The notes beneath the pieces were generated by a model. It was given only the letters and a program-made list of their open reading frames with translations, was not told the origin of the DNA and did no database searches. Source: Monodelphis domestica (Eukaryota > Chordata > Mammalia > Didelphimorphia > Didelphidae). Taken from it: 64,000 bases of DNA. Made by a program: the position numbers and the translations under genes. This document shows, piece by piece, positions 23,430 through 34,494 of this stretch. Position 1 is the stretch's first letter. Every line of letters starts with the position of its first letter. The stretch spans positions 14,347,255 through 14,411,254 of the forward strand of contig NC_077232.1 of NCBI RefSeq assembly GCF_027887165.1, read 5' to 3'.

Positions 23430-23553
23430 ATTCCAACTTCTATATGCAGTGTGACCTGTAACCCTGGTTACAGAAAACAGTCTCTTGAAGGCCAGCCCAT
23501 CTGCTGCTTTGACTGTACCCTTTGCCCTGATGGGAAGATTTCCAATAAAACAG
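23430..23553 (+). CDS. V2R locus B exon 5 (cysteine-rich linker)
   Basis: Exactly 124 bp, the usual size of this exon in the family. Acceptor GGAAGTTCAG, donor CAG|GTACTC. It encodes ICSVTCNPGYRKQ and QPICCFDCTLCPDGKISNK, the nine-cysteine-type (NCD3G) linker that couples ligand binding to the membrane domain. It ends in phase 1, so its last base G joins AT of exon 6 to give Asp. Confidence 0.94.
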
Positions 23554-26009
23554 GTACTCACCTAAAGAGAGACTTCTCCAAAATTATAGAAAATGAATTT
23601 ATTTATTTTTATTTAATTTCAGTCCTGTGACTTTTCCTGATAAATTTTTGTCTTACCATAATAATATGGAAATCTTTTTGTTATATGGTATACCTAAGAA
23701 TATTTACCTCAAATAGAAAAATTCAATTCACAACACCTTAGACCTTGAAAATTATATCCTCATATTTTCCTCATAGTTACATTCCATTTGTTCTTTACTA
23801 ATATATAAAAAGAAACATCATTTGAAGTTTCAGAATATAAGTGAATATATTATAGCAGATTTATATTAATCTATTGACATTGTATCTATGAAATAGGCTA
23901 TATATTTAATTTTTTTCTTAAAAAAAACCCATTAGATATTTAGTATTGTTTAGATTTCTATTGGTATTTTCTAATTTTAAAAAAAAGATCAATTCATTTG
24001 TAGTGCTTAAGCAGAATACAGTATATAAGAATGAAAACCATATTTTATATTTGCTTATCTTATATTTTTTTTATCCTTGGTTGCTATGCTTGAGTAAAAT
24101 AATGAAGGTCTAACATACTAAGAATCTATGACTGCCTCCCTTTCTTAGTAGGAAAAAGGTAGTTAAAAGATTATTAATCACATGGTGTTACTATTCAAAT
24201 GAAAGGGAGATACTGAGTGAGGAAATTCCATTTTTGAATCACAAAGGGTGACTTGTCATCAATGCTATTTAGTCAAATTTCTATTCTCTACACTTCCTCT
24301 GCTATATCTCCAAATTTTACTCTCTACTGTCATCTTATGAGCTTAAATGAAATTCCAACTTGATAGGTATTAAGATAAGAATTAATTTATTTTTATTAAG
24401 AGAAATTTATAGACAAGAAAAAAGATTTTGTCCGTATTTAAACTGTCCCCTTTCAGAAACTTAGCTGAGAAGTCCTTATTCTGGCCCTTTAAGGAAATGG
24501 CATAAAAGTTCAATGAAAAAGAATTCTGGGCTCCTGATTCTCTGGCAGTCAAAGGGAAGAGGAGTGGCTGGTCTGAGCTCTTGCTCTGAAAGACAGTGGG
24601 AGGCTTTTGGAAAGAAGGAAAAATAAATTCAAAAAAGCTGAAGAAGAAAACTACTAGTTTATTATTAAAAAGCTTAATGCCCAAGGGTTTTTTCCTCTAA
24701 GCAACTCTGAGAATGAGGTATAAATTTGAGGCCTATTCTTGAGATGAACGCCAGGGGGAGCCGGAGAGCTTGTCTGTGAAAGTTCTCAGAGGCAGAGCTC
24801 TCTTTGAAGTTGACACACACAGGACCTGCCTTTAGTGGAAGAGAAATTGACTGTTGAAATTTCATGAATTTCTTTAAGAAGATTGTACAAATTACTTTGA
24901 GGTAGTGAGACAGAATTGAATCTTTAGGTAGCTGAATGGAGCTCAGTGTAACAGTTAAAGAATCTCCAGGAGGAGCAGTTGGGGTTGTGTTTAGGCAAAA
25001 ATGTAGTATTAGGGTCTTATAGGTATCCCAGCATATTCCGACTTCTTACTTTCCTTTTATACCTCTATAATGAATTCATGTTAGATTAAACTGCCTCCAG
25101 CCATTCATCCCCTGTCTGAAACCAGCTTGGCACTGACAGATTTCGCTGTATCAATAGCAGCCTCAGTGTCATAAGAACAGTTGCCTCCAGTCCTCTATCA
25201 AAAGCCAATTATTGTTAACAATTAATATCTCATTAATACGTTTAGTTATCAATACACCAGCTATTATTCACCTATTACTGTTAGCTTCCTGCCTTCTATC
25301 AGTCACCTGCAAATAGTTTACTCTCAGAATTTTACTTTATCAATACAACTGGGCAATCAAAGGTATCAATATTTAAAACCAACACAGTCAGACATTTGGG
25401 CATCTATTATTTAATCATAGCATAAGCATACAATCTATTAATAGTTCTCAGAAAATACTGTAAAGAATTTTATGTTTATGTACATTTATAAGAAACACAC
25501 TTGGTAACAGTAAGAGTGCCTGATACTGAAACAATGCTTATATATATCTATATATGTATATAATAAAAGTATCTTTGTGATGAGTGGAAATTATGAAAAA
25601 AGACAGATTTGAAATAGAAAATTAACAAATGGAGAAAATTATGAATATATTTGTATAACAGAGTTTCTGATTTAAAAAATCAAACTATTTATGAAAACTA
25701 TCAGTAACAACTTTAAATGAGGTTTATTAGATTTCTGTGAACTGAATCTTGCACTTAAACTTCCCTTAGGACTTGCAATCATGAATTTGTTTTAAGAGAT
25801 TATTATATATAATAAAAACTACAGAATACATTATTTCTCTATTTCTTTACTATTTTTAGAATTCACTAGCTATATAAAGAAATCACTTTAAGCCTCACTA
25901 TAGAGTGTTTAATTTTGAAATGGGTCATAAATGGCTTAATTTTTATTTAATGAACCTAGATGTATTTGGTAGAAGATGTAAGGGGTTAATATAAAAGGTT
26001 TGACTGGAT

Positions 26010-26720
26010 TATTTAGTCAAGTCTCTAGGAATTTAGTTAAATTCCAAAGAGACTCATTTTCACAATTTATTAATAAAATACAGAGTGAAAGTAAGAAAAT
26101 CAGAGAGAGGATAGGGTAAGCTATATAAGCTTTCCACTAAGTATTTGCTCTGATCCCTGATTCAATTCAGTCAGAGGGGTCTCAACTTTGATCTGAGGAC
26201 ATAGAAATGCAGTGAGCCTCTCTCAAAGGGGAGGCCTCTTCTGAGAGTAGTCCCTGTAGAAACTCCAGGAAATGAATCACCCTTTTTCACTGACTATGTG
26301 TTAGTCCAAAGGGATGCACTCTGAGATCTCAAATCTGAGCTCTTCCAAACTCCAGTCAAAAACTAAAGACCAAAAAGACTTCTTCATTCAGAGCTCCTCC
26401 AAATCCAATTGAAGAAAAAAGATCAGTGAACCTCTTCACAGGAAGTTCTTGGCACATATAAAGATCATTTCTTTTTGTCACTTCCTGTGACTTCCTTCAA
26501 TTTTACCTGTACCAATTACAGCTAAATTTGCATAAGACTTCCCAGGTGGCAGTCAATCAATTCTGATTTTTCAACCACTGTTGTACACGTGTGTCACAGA
26601 CCTTCCCTGCTCAAATGCTAGTGGCGTGTATGTGCTTTTGTTGATTAAATCTATAAATGGGCAAGGGAGAATTAATTGTATCTTCATAATCAGGGGAGTT
26701 CATTTAATCTTCACAATATG
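26010..26720 (-). repeat. Antisense LTR-like element in intron 5 of locus B
   Basis: Counterpart of 8800-9515, in the same position relative to exon 6. Landmarks are GACTATGTGTTAGTCCAAAG near 26290 and an AATCTTCACA end near 26708. Near the right end the short motif AATCAGGGG/AATC is repeated in B but not in A. Confidence 0.5.
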
Positions 26721-26942
26721 GAATCAATAATTAATCATTTTTTATCCACAAGTAGAGATAAAGAGAAACTGAAATATGTGGGTATTTTAATTGACTGTCT
26801 AGAATTCTTATTCTTCTCACTGAAAAGGAGGAGGCTAAAAGCAAGCTGAGATTTATATGGAATGACTAATATTACACATTACTGGAGAAAGAAAACTCTG
26901 CTCTCTATAAATACCATGAGATTCATTTTTGTTTATTTCCAG

Positions 26943-27847
26943 ATGCAGAAGAGTGTATACAATGCCCGGAAGATCAGTACCCAAGCAAGGAGAAAGATAG
27001 ATGCCTGCCCAGGACAGTAACTTATCTGGCTTATGAAGAGACTCTGGGAATGATTCTGGCCTCTGCAGCTCTCTGCTTCTCCATTCTCACCACCTTTGTC
27101 CTAGGAGTATTTGTTATGCACAGAGACACCCCCATAATAAAAGCCAATAATCGCAGTCTCAGCTACATTCTGCTTACCTCTCTCACCCTTTGCTTCCTTT
27201 CTTCCTTACTCTTCCTTGGTTGTCCCACACCAGCCATCTGCATCTTAAGGCAAACCACATTTGCCATTGTGTTCACGGTGGCCATTGCTTCCATCTTGGC
27301 CAAAACCATCACTGTGGTTCTGGCCTTTAGGGCCACTAAGCCAGGGAGCAAGCTCAGGAGGTGGCTGAGACCAGCAGTATCTCATTCCCTCATTTTCCTT
27401 TGTGCCCTTATACAGATGTGCCTCTGTAGCATCTGGCTGGGGACAGATCCCCCATTTCTTGAGATGGATACACACTCTGAGGTTTCCTTGATTGTCATTC
27501 AGTGCAATGAAAGCTCCCTTGTGACCTTCTACTGTGTCCTTGGCTACATGGGCTTCCTGGCCTTGGTCAGCTTTACATTGGCTTTCCTGGCAAGGAATCT
27601 GCCAGACACTTTCAATGAAGCCAAGTACCTGACATTCAGCATGCTGGTGTTTTGCAGTGTCTGGATTTCCTTCTTGCCTGCATATCAGAGCACCAAAGGG
27701 AAGGCCATGGTGGCCATGGAGATCTTTTCCATCCTGGTCTCCAGTGCTGGGATTCTCACCTGTATCTTTGCTCCCAAATGCTATGTGATACTTCTGTGTT
27801 CAGACAGAAACACCCTGAAGATAATGAAAAACAAAGCTGATCACTGA
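26943..27847 (+). CDS. V2R locus B exon 6 (seven-transmembrane domain), intact
   Basis: 905 bp, open to TGA at 27845-27847. After EECIQCPEDQYPSKEKDRC come TM1 (MILASAALCFSILTTFVLG), TM2 (YILLTSLTLCFLSSLLFLG), TM3 (FAIVFTVAIASILAKTITVV), TM4 (SHSLIFLCALIQMCLCSIWL), TM5 (VTFYCVLGYMGFLALVSFTL), TM6 (LTFSMLVFCSVWISFLPAYQ) and TM7 (FSILVSSAGILTCIFAPKCY). The Cys of PAICIL before TM3 and that of VIQCNE in loop 2 are placed for the conserved disulfide. The intracellular loop motif RNLPDTFNEAKY is typical of V2R. In other respects it looks fully functional. Confidence 0.96.
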
Positions 27848-28640
27848 GGAACAATTTGTTATCAAGCTCTTCGTCACAAGTCTTCGAGAAGTAGCTCCTG
27901 CCTTCTTAATGAATGATTTAAAATACTCTGGTTTCATACCAGTTTTTTTCTTTTATCATCTTTCTTGTGTACTAGACTGAAAGGTATTTTGAAGAAAGTC
28001 CTATTGCTTGATTTCTGAATAGAGGTAGAATTAATGGAATAATTATATAAAATACAATCTAAAGAACAGAAGCTTAATCTAGAGATGAGGTTGAATATAG
28101 TCCTATAAACATCAATGAATAATTATAATAAGTGTCTATTTTTGAATTCTTCAGTTTGCAAATACCACCTTTCTTATCCTTGACCAATACATCTAGGATT
28201 CTGATACAAAGGTATCTTATTTACAATGTATGATATGTTCCCAATTTATATACCTGAATAATATTAGTCATTAGGTTTATCAATTAATATTTGATGAATT
28301 AAACATGAACAATAAATGATTTGATGGGGAATTATTAAGGGTCATTTATTTGTTGAGTAAGATAATTTTTCTTCAATAAACAATTATAAAAACCTATTAT
28401 AACTGCCATTCATTTTTATAAACTATTCCATTGTAGAGTTATAGTGTGTTGGGGATAATCCTCTATCAGAGATTCATTGTTCTCTTCTCATAGTTCTCTG
28501 AATGATACCTTCAATATATTGGTAGATTTTTATTATAAGATATAATAAAAATGCAAAAATGGTAATGCATCCATAATTATTCAGATTTTTAAAAACTCTT
28601 ACCTTGAATCTATAAAAATGAAAATTAAACCTCAATAATA
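27848..28640 (+). other. 3' flank of locus B
   Basis: The first about 265 bp match the A flank, so they probably hold the 3' UTR. An AATAAA at 28311-28316 is a possible polyadenylation signal but lies beyond the A/B similarity and is unproven. The rest is AT-rich with no gene. Confidence 0.35.
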
Positions 28641-28649
28641 AAAATTATA

Positions 28650-30070
28650 TATTTTAAGGATTTATTAATGATCATTAGAAATCAAGGAATAAAGAGGATA
28701 CAAAATAAAGGTTATGTGCCCATGGCTGATAAATCCACTTAAAATCCCTGTGCATAGTTTACTACCACCAATCTCAATGTCATCATGGCAAAGAGTGTGG
28801 GTCAGGACCACCCATTCAATATTTATCCACTGTCTTCAGGAAGTACCTGTTGACAGGAAGTCATTGGGCCTCTGAGAAATGTAGTTCCCCTTTAGGGTAA
28901 CAAATCTTCAATTCATACATTCCCCACTGAGGTCTTTGGAAGACTAATCTCTCCAATGGATCTTGTAAACATAACCAACTTTTAAATTACAATAATTTGG
29001 GCATAAAAGAATAAAGAATAAACCCATGCTTGCTAGGTGCATTGACAAAAAGCCTGTTATGGGGCAGTGTCCTTTGTCATAAGAGTATACATACAAAACA
29101 AAAGCATTCAACCCCACACAGTTCAAATCACCACATCCCAAAGTTCATTCTGGATCTTATGGTACACAGTGTAGTCTGTGGAGGCATCTTCATAGTACCT
29201 CCTCCAAACAGTTCACTTTCTGGATTCAGAGAGGTTGCATGTTTCTTAACTTAAAATTACTCTCAAAATTATTTAAACTTTACATTTTTGAATAATAATA
29301 CATTCCCCACTGAAGAAGATGTTCAAAAACATAGGAATCATTTAGGGATACATGGCTGAGTTATGAGGTACATTAATCAATTGGCAAAATAAATCAAAAT
29401 CATCAAAAAAATTCAAATAAAAGAGAAAGAAAAAACTTCCCGATGAAATATAGACTAACAAAATCTTTTGTGTGAAAAATTTAAATAAATAAAAATAAAC
29501 CTATAACAGGTCTCTTTGACCTTGTACTCTGCTGACACTATGCAAGTAGCTTTGTGCTTCTTTGACACTGTGCAATAGCTCTTTTTGCATTCCCTTCTCC
29601 TGGAATCAGACATAATAATTTAGCAAAGTCCCATTATTTCTTTAAACAATCAATGGCATCATTTTTATATTCTGAAGCTTTGGGGATATCTGTTAATAGT
29701 ATAGAAAATATATATTTTAACTTACATTATTGCAAAATCAAAAAAGTTCAAGAAAATCTCAATACTGGTGACATGTGCATCAAATACAGAAAGGAGAGAA
29801 AAAATAAAACTGAAATAGTAAATTGCACATGCAATGAAAGACAATAATAAAAAGTTTTAAAAATCAAAAATATATAATTTACAATCATTGACACACTATA
29901 TCAGCTAAGGAATGATAGAGTATAAACATTTCTCACCTAAAAATGAGATCTATTTCCTTTTCAAACTTGGCCATGATGCACTGTTTACAAAGTAATAGTT
30001 TTTATAAACAACAATAATAAAGCAGGTAATGCATATTTTAAGGTGTAAATTTAGGGTTGAGACTGCATAT
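28650..30070 (-). mobile_element. ERV fossil, family V, antisense, partial
   Basis: It shows a decayed family V LTR (about 28650-28920), then the same non-coding internal sequence as in 30558-31890 and 42783-43500. It carries no recognisable viral gene, so it looks like a non-autonomous or internally deleted element. Broken, old. Confidence 0.55.
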
Positions 30071-30218
30071 AAATTTAGTTGGTCACCAGGGATTTAATTT
30101 CTAAATCCCAATAAAATTGCTCATGTCAGTTTGGGAATCTTATGATGATTTAATTAATATAGAGGGAACGAATTAAGAAAAAGAGAGAGGGAAAAGAGTA
30201 TAAGATTTCTCCAGTATA

Positions 30219-33200
30219 GTCTGTGTTAAAATTAAAATTAGTTTCTCTGCTAAAAGTATTATATTTTCATGAGGTTTTTTAAAGATTAAGAAATAAAGAA
30301 AATACAAAATAAGAAAGCACATGCCTAGGCACAGAGCCCATTCACAAGCATTTACTCTACATCTTTCCTACTAAGTAGAGAGCCGGTGAGCCTAGAAGCA
30401 GAAACGGAGATAGGGCCGAAGTAGGGGGACAGTCAGTTTAAATACAAATTGTGTTCTCACACTCAGGTGAGGACTCAGGGTGATATTATAGGGAATTCTG
30501 GGAACTACAAAGGACTTCTGGGAATTGAAGTCCAGGATTCAAATCTCCATTTTACATTTTTCTACATTTGATCCTATTGGGAAGAGTTTCCCCAAAAGGA
30601 TCATGAAAACATAATCAACTTGAAGCTTACAATAATTTGAGGTTAAGAGGAAAGAAGAACAAAACCAATAATTGCTAGATGCATTCACAAAAAGCCAGTT
30701 AGGGGGCAGTCCCCTTTGGCATGAAAGCATACATACAAATAAATGTTCAATTAACCAAATCCATAGTTCATTCTTGATCTTCTCATGCAGCTTGTGGTCT
30801 GTAGGTATCTTCATGGTGTCTTATCCAAAGAGTTCAGTTTCTGGATTTGGAGAGGGAACATGTTTCTTAACCTAAAATTCTTCTCAAAAGTAATTTAAAC
30901 TTTGCAATTTAAAATAATAATATTTTTACATTCCCCCCTTGAAGAGGGTGATTGAAAAAGACAGGATCACTTAGGGATGCATGGCTGAGTTATGAGATAT
31001 ATGAATCAATTGGCAAGATAAATTAAAAAGACATCAGAAAAATCCAAATAAAAAAGGAAATTTCTGGATAAAAATATAGACTATCAAAGTCTTATGTATA
31101 AAAATTCCAAGTAAAGGAAATGTAAATCTATAACAGGTACTTCAATCAGAGCCAATTACAATGATCTAAGCAATGATGCATTTACACAGTCAGTAGGCAG
31201 GACTACAGAAAATTTGCCACACTATGAAAGACAGAAAAGGGACTAGATTATAGAATCCAAGTAGGAGTCAAATTAGGGATACTCATCTGTAAGTATTTTC
31301 AGAATGAGTGTGGATACAAGGAAGGCCTATGTCTTACCGTATGATAAGCTTCTCAACCTTGAGTCTTCACACTAGGTTCAAGTCCTTTGTATTGACTTGG
31401 AAGTACATCCAATCCTTCCTGGATTGGTTTCCTTGGCCCTCTGCCATGGCTCTTTTATATATCTTGTCCTGGAATCAGACAGAATCATTAGGTAAAGTCC
31501 CAAATTCTTTAAAATAATTAGTGGCATCATTTTTATACTCTCAAGCTTTTGGGGCATGCATTGACATTATAGCAAATGCATTTTAAACTTATACTACTGC
31601 AATATCAAAAAGTTAAAGAAAATCTTAGTACTGGTGACATGTGCTTCAAATATAAAAAGGAGAGGAAAAATACTGAGATAGTATATTGCACATACAAGAA
31701 AACTATAATAATAAAATAGTATTAAAATTAAAAAATAATCTTATAATCATTGACACTCTGTGTCAGCTAAGAAAATATAGAATACAAGGCTTTCCCAGCA
31801 AAATGAGATCCATATCTTCTTCATATCTGGCCATGATTCACTGTGAGTATAAGCAAATTAATTTTAAAAGGTAACATTTTTTTAAGGAACAGAAGTACCA
31901 ATATGTAGGCATCAATATCCCCAAAATTCTCAATAGCCCAGTTAATTACAATAGCAAACAACCACTATCATTTTTTACATGAGTCTGTTGTATGACATTT
32001 AAAGAAAATGGATACTTGTCACAAGTTTTTACAGACATAGCAAATCTTTCAACCTTGGTGAACATATTTTAAAAAAGTAAAACTCATTTTGCATCTAGAA
32101 CATCATCAAGAAATCTAGATATCATTATGGTTGAAGTAAAGTGATGAGCTGAAGAGTTATAAATGAGAGATTCTCCCTTTTTTGGAGACTTTTAGTGGTA
32201 CAATACACTGGGATTAACTTCTCAACATCCATTCACATTTTTCTAAATTTGGGAGGTGGGGGTTATATTGTACTTCACTTCAGCTACTAAAATGGGCCTT
32301 ACCTCCTATTAGGGGCAGGCAAAATGACCAGAAATTGTTAAAAAAAATTCTAAAAATCATGTCTAAAGAACCCTTAAGATCAATATGAGATATTTACCTC
32401 ATTAAATTTTCCAAAGGTTGTTATAGCAATTTTCTGATGGAGTCCATCTATCCTCTATGTGACAATTTACAAAGTCAAAAATACAAAAAATCTGTTTTCA
32501 TATGGGCTTACTCAATAATGTTTGTTCAGTATAGTTACAGGGGGAAAGTAACAGAATATTACAGTAGTTAAAACCCAGTACATTAAAATCATTTAGTATA
32601 AAAGAATAGTATTGAATGCAGTAATATATGTACTTAAAACCACAAAGTTAAATCTTAAACAAAGCAATCAACAAAATGCAATAGAATACAAAGATTTTTA
32701 TAAAATATTGGAGTCCAAAATGCCTTAAAAATATAACCTCCAGTCTCTTTAAAGATTCTTGGGTTTTTTATCCATTTAGATGACTATTGTCAGAAGACAG
32801 AAGATGGGTAAGGGGTAGGCAAAGGGGGTTAAATGACCTTCCCAGGGCCATACCACCAGGAAGTGTCTGAGGCCAGATTATAACCCAGGACCTCCCATCT
32901 CTAGGCCTGGCTCTCAATCCCCTGAGCCACTGAATCCTCCCCCCCACCCACCATAATAAGGGTTGATTTTAGGAATCTCAAATTTGGCTAAAGACTTGCT
33001 GGGAGCTGAATTTTCCCCCTGACTCCCAGGTGAGCTAAGTGAAAGAATCAATACAGTCAAAAGATATCCTTTTAAAGTAGTCATGCCTGTAACTTCCTCT
33101 TTGGAAAAGGCTCTTCCTTCTCTTCTTTCTCCTCCCCACCCCCCTTATCACCTGCCCATTGCCACATGGAGGCTAATCATAGCCTAAAGAAAAATCAACC

Positions 33201-34003
33201 CTGTTTTTTTACCAGCTGGTTTTTTATCCTGATGAAATTGGGTCTCCTACCAGCAGCCTCTGTCCTGGGGCTGGGCCTAGGGTGATGAGCCTAGGGTGGG
33301 ATGGGTGGGAGTCCAGTTTTACCTGGGCCAGGATCAGCTGGGCCAGGTGAGTGCGAAAGAAAGCCGGGCCTGGACCAAGTGAGCGATCTGAATCAAACAG
33401 GTTTGGATTGCAAGCAACAGGAGCTAGCCTGAAAAGGGCTGAGACCAGGTAAGCTATACTGAATCAAGAAAGTCCAAAGGGATGGCTGCCAGAAGGATCT
33501 GATCAAGGGCAGGCAGGCTCCAGTGAGCTGATCAAGATGCTTTTCTTAAAAGTCTTAGAAACTTGGCTTAAAAAATCTAGGTTGTAGCTATTAAAGGCTG
33601 AACTTAGTAAAGATTTAGAAAAGTTAAGAAGGTTGAGGGTATGTTGTCACAATAGACATGGTTATCCAAAACTGTTAAAATTAAAATTAGTTTATCTGCT
33701 AAAAGTATTATATTTTATGAGGTTTATTAAAGATTAAGAAATAAAGAAAATACAAAATAAAAAAGCACATGCCTAGGCATAGAGCCCATTCACAAACACT
33801 TACTCTACATCTTTCCTGCTAGGTAGAGAGCTGCATTAGCCTAGAAGCAGAAGCAGAAAGAGGGCTGAAGTAGGTCGAGAGTTAGTTTAAATGCAAATTG
33901 TGTTCTTGCACTCAGGTGAGGATTCAGGGAGATATTATAGGGAATTCTGGGAATACCAAGGACTTCTGGGAATTGAAGTCTAGGGTTCAAATCTCCATTT
34001 TAT
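30219..34003 (-). mobile_element. ERV fossil, family V provirus with both LTRs, nested in another LTR
   Basis: Two similar copies of a roughly 335-bp LTR bound it: 30219-30557 and 33672-34003, same orientation, aligned by eye at about 90 percent. Both begin TGTTAAAATTAAAATTAG on the plus strand. Near-identical 4-bp flanks (TCTG left, CCTG right) fit a target duplication. The roughly 3.1-kb interior shows no gag, pol or env and is interrupted by a SINE. The GC-richer part at 33000-33650 would be its leader. Non-autonomous or decayed. The 10 percent LTR difference points to considerable age. Confidence 0.65.
32786..32950 (-). mobile_element. tRNA-derived SINE, antisense
   Basis: The minus strand carries the same blocks as the SINE at 61330-61532; on the plus strand these include AGGACCTCCCATCTCTAGGC and CTGGCTCTCAATCC. 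It lies inside the family V provirus. Confidence 0.8.
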
Positions 34004-34494
34004 ACCTGAACCAAGGGAAGTTCAGAGACCTTCCAGTCACGAGGCCTCCTCTGAGATGAGGGGCCTCTTAGGAGGATGGTGTTTTAGGAAAGGTAAAGAA
34101 AAAAAATTCAGCCTAAACTCTGAGAGAGCTCAGGGAAGATGCCTCACCTGACCCATGTCAAGATGCCAAGGTGCTAAAATGCTGTCATGATCGAAACTGC
34201 TAGTCGAACCCATCTCTGAGAGAGCGACCCCATGCTCAACTTCTCTGCCTCCAAAAAGAGAGCAGCAAGAGGAAGTCCCAGGAATATATAGACTTTTTTT
34301 ATATCACATCCTGCATCTCACATGTACCAATGGTAGCTTAAGCTTGGTCCAGGGAGTCAGTCAGTTGTTTCTGATTTGTCATTTAGTAGCATGTGTCTAT
34401 CATAGGCCATTCTCCTCAACACATAATCCTTAAATAGGAGTGTATGCATTCCTGATTGCTAGACTAAGCAGTGTGGAGTAAATCTAAAATTTAC

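Larger units (their letters stand above)
16889..27847 (+). other. V2R locus B: exons 3-6, no exon 1 or 2 seen
   Basis: Four exons (16889-17692, 21880-22098, 23430-23553, 26943-27847) join in phases 0, 0 and 1, which is the family pattern, and give about 684 residues ending at TGA 27845. They cover most of the ligand-binding lobe, the cysteine-rich linker and all seven TM helices. Exons 1 and 2 (signal peptide and first lobe, present in locus C) are absent from 10650-16888, where LTR and L1 sequence stands instead. Without them the product would lack a signal peptide. Either B is a recent 5'-truncated pseudogene whose remaining exons have not decayed, or the 5' exons were displaced beyond what I can recognise. 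Confidence 0.8.
24020..28112 (+). repeat. Duplicated V2R block, copy B2 (intron 5, exon 6, 3' flank)
   Basis: Partner of 7022-10918. Landmarks are TTGCTATGCTTGAGTAAAAT near 24082, CAAAGGGAAGAGGAGTGGCT near 24549 and the whole of exon 6. About 160 bp at 24955-25118 have no counterpart in A. The antisense LTR-like element at about 26010-26720 is shared with A. Confidence 0.82.
30075..34494 (-). repeat. LTR of ERV E2 (family T, Z-related), split by a second provirus
   Basis: Two pieces, 30075-30218 and 34004-34494, together have the order of the antisense family Z LTR at 15110-15903. The left part has the GGTCACCAGGGATTTAAT end, and the right part has the upstream region with the AATCTAAAATTTACA end. 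They are separated by the family V provirus at 30219-34003. This is the 3' LTR of the antisense E2 fossil that continues to the right. Confidence 0.6.

Noticed and set aside
28311-28316. AATAAA as polyadenylation signal of locus B
   Set aside because: Too common in AT-rich DNA and outside the part shared with locus A; kept only as a possibility.
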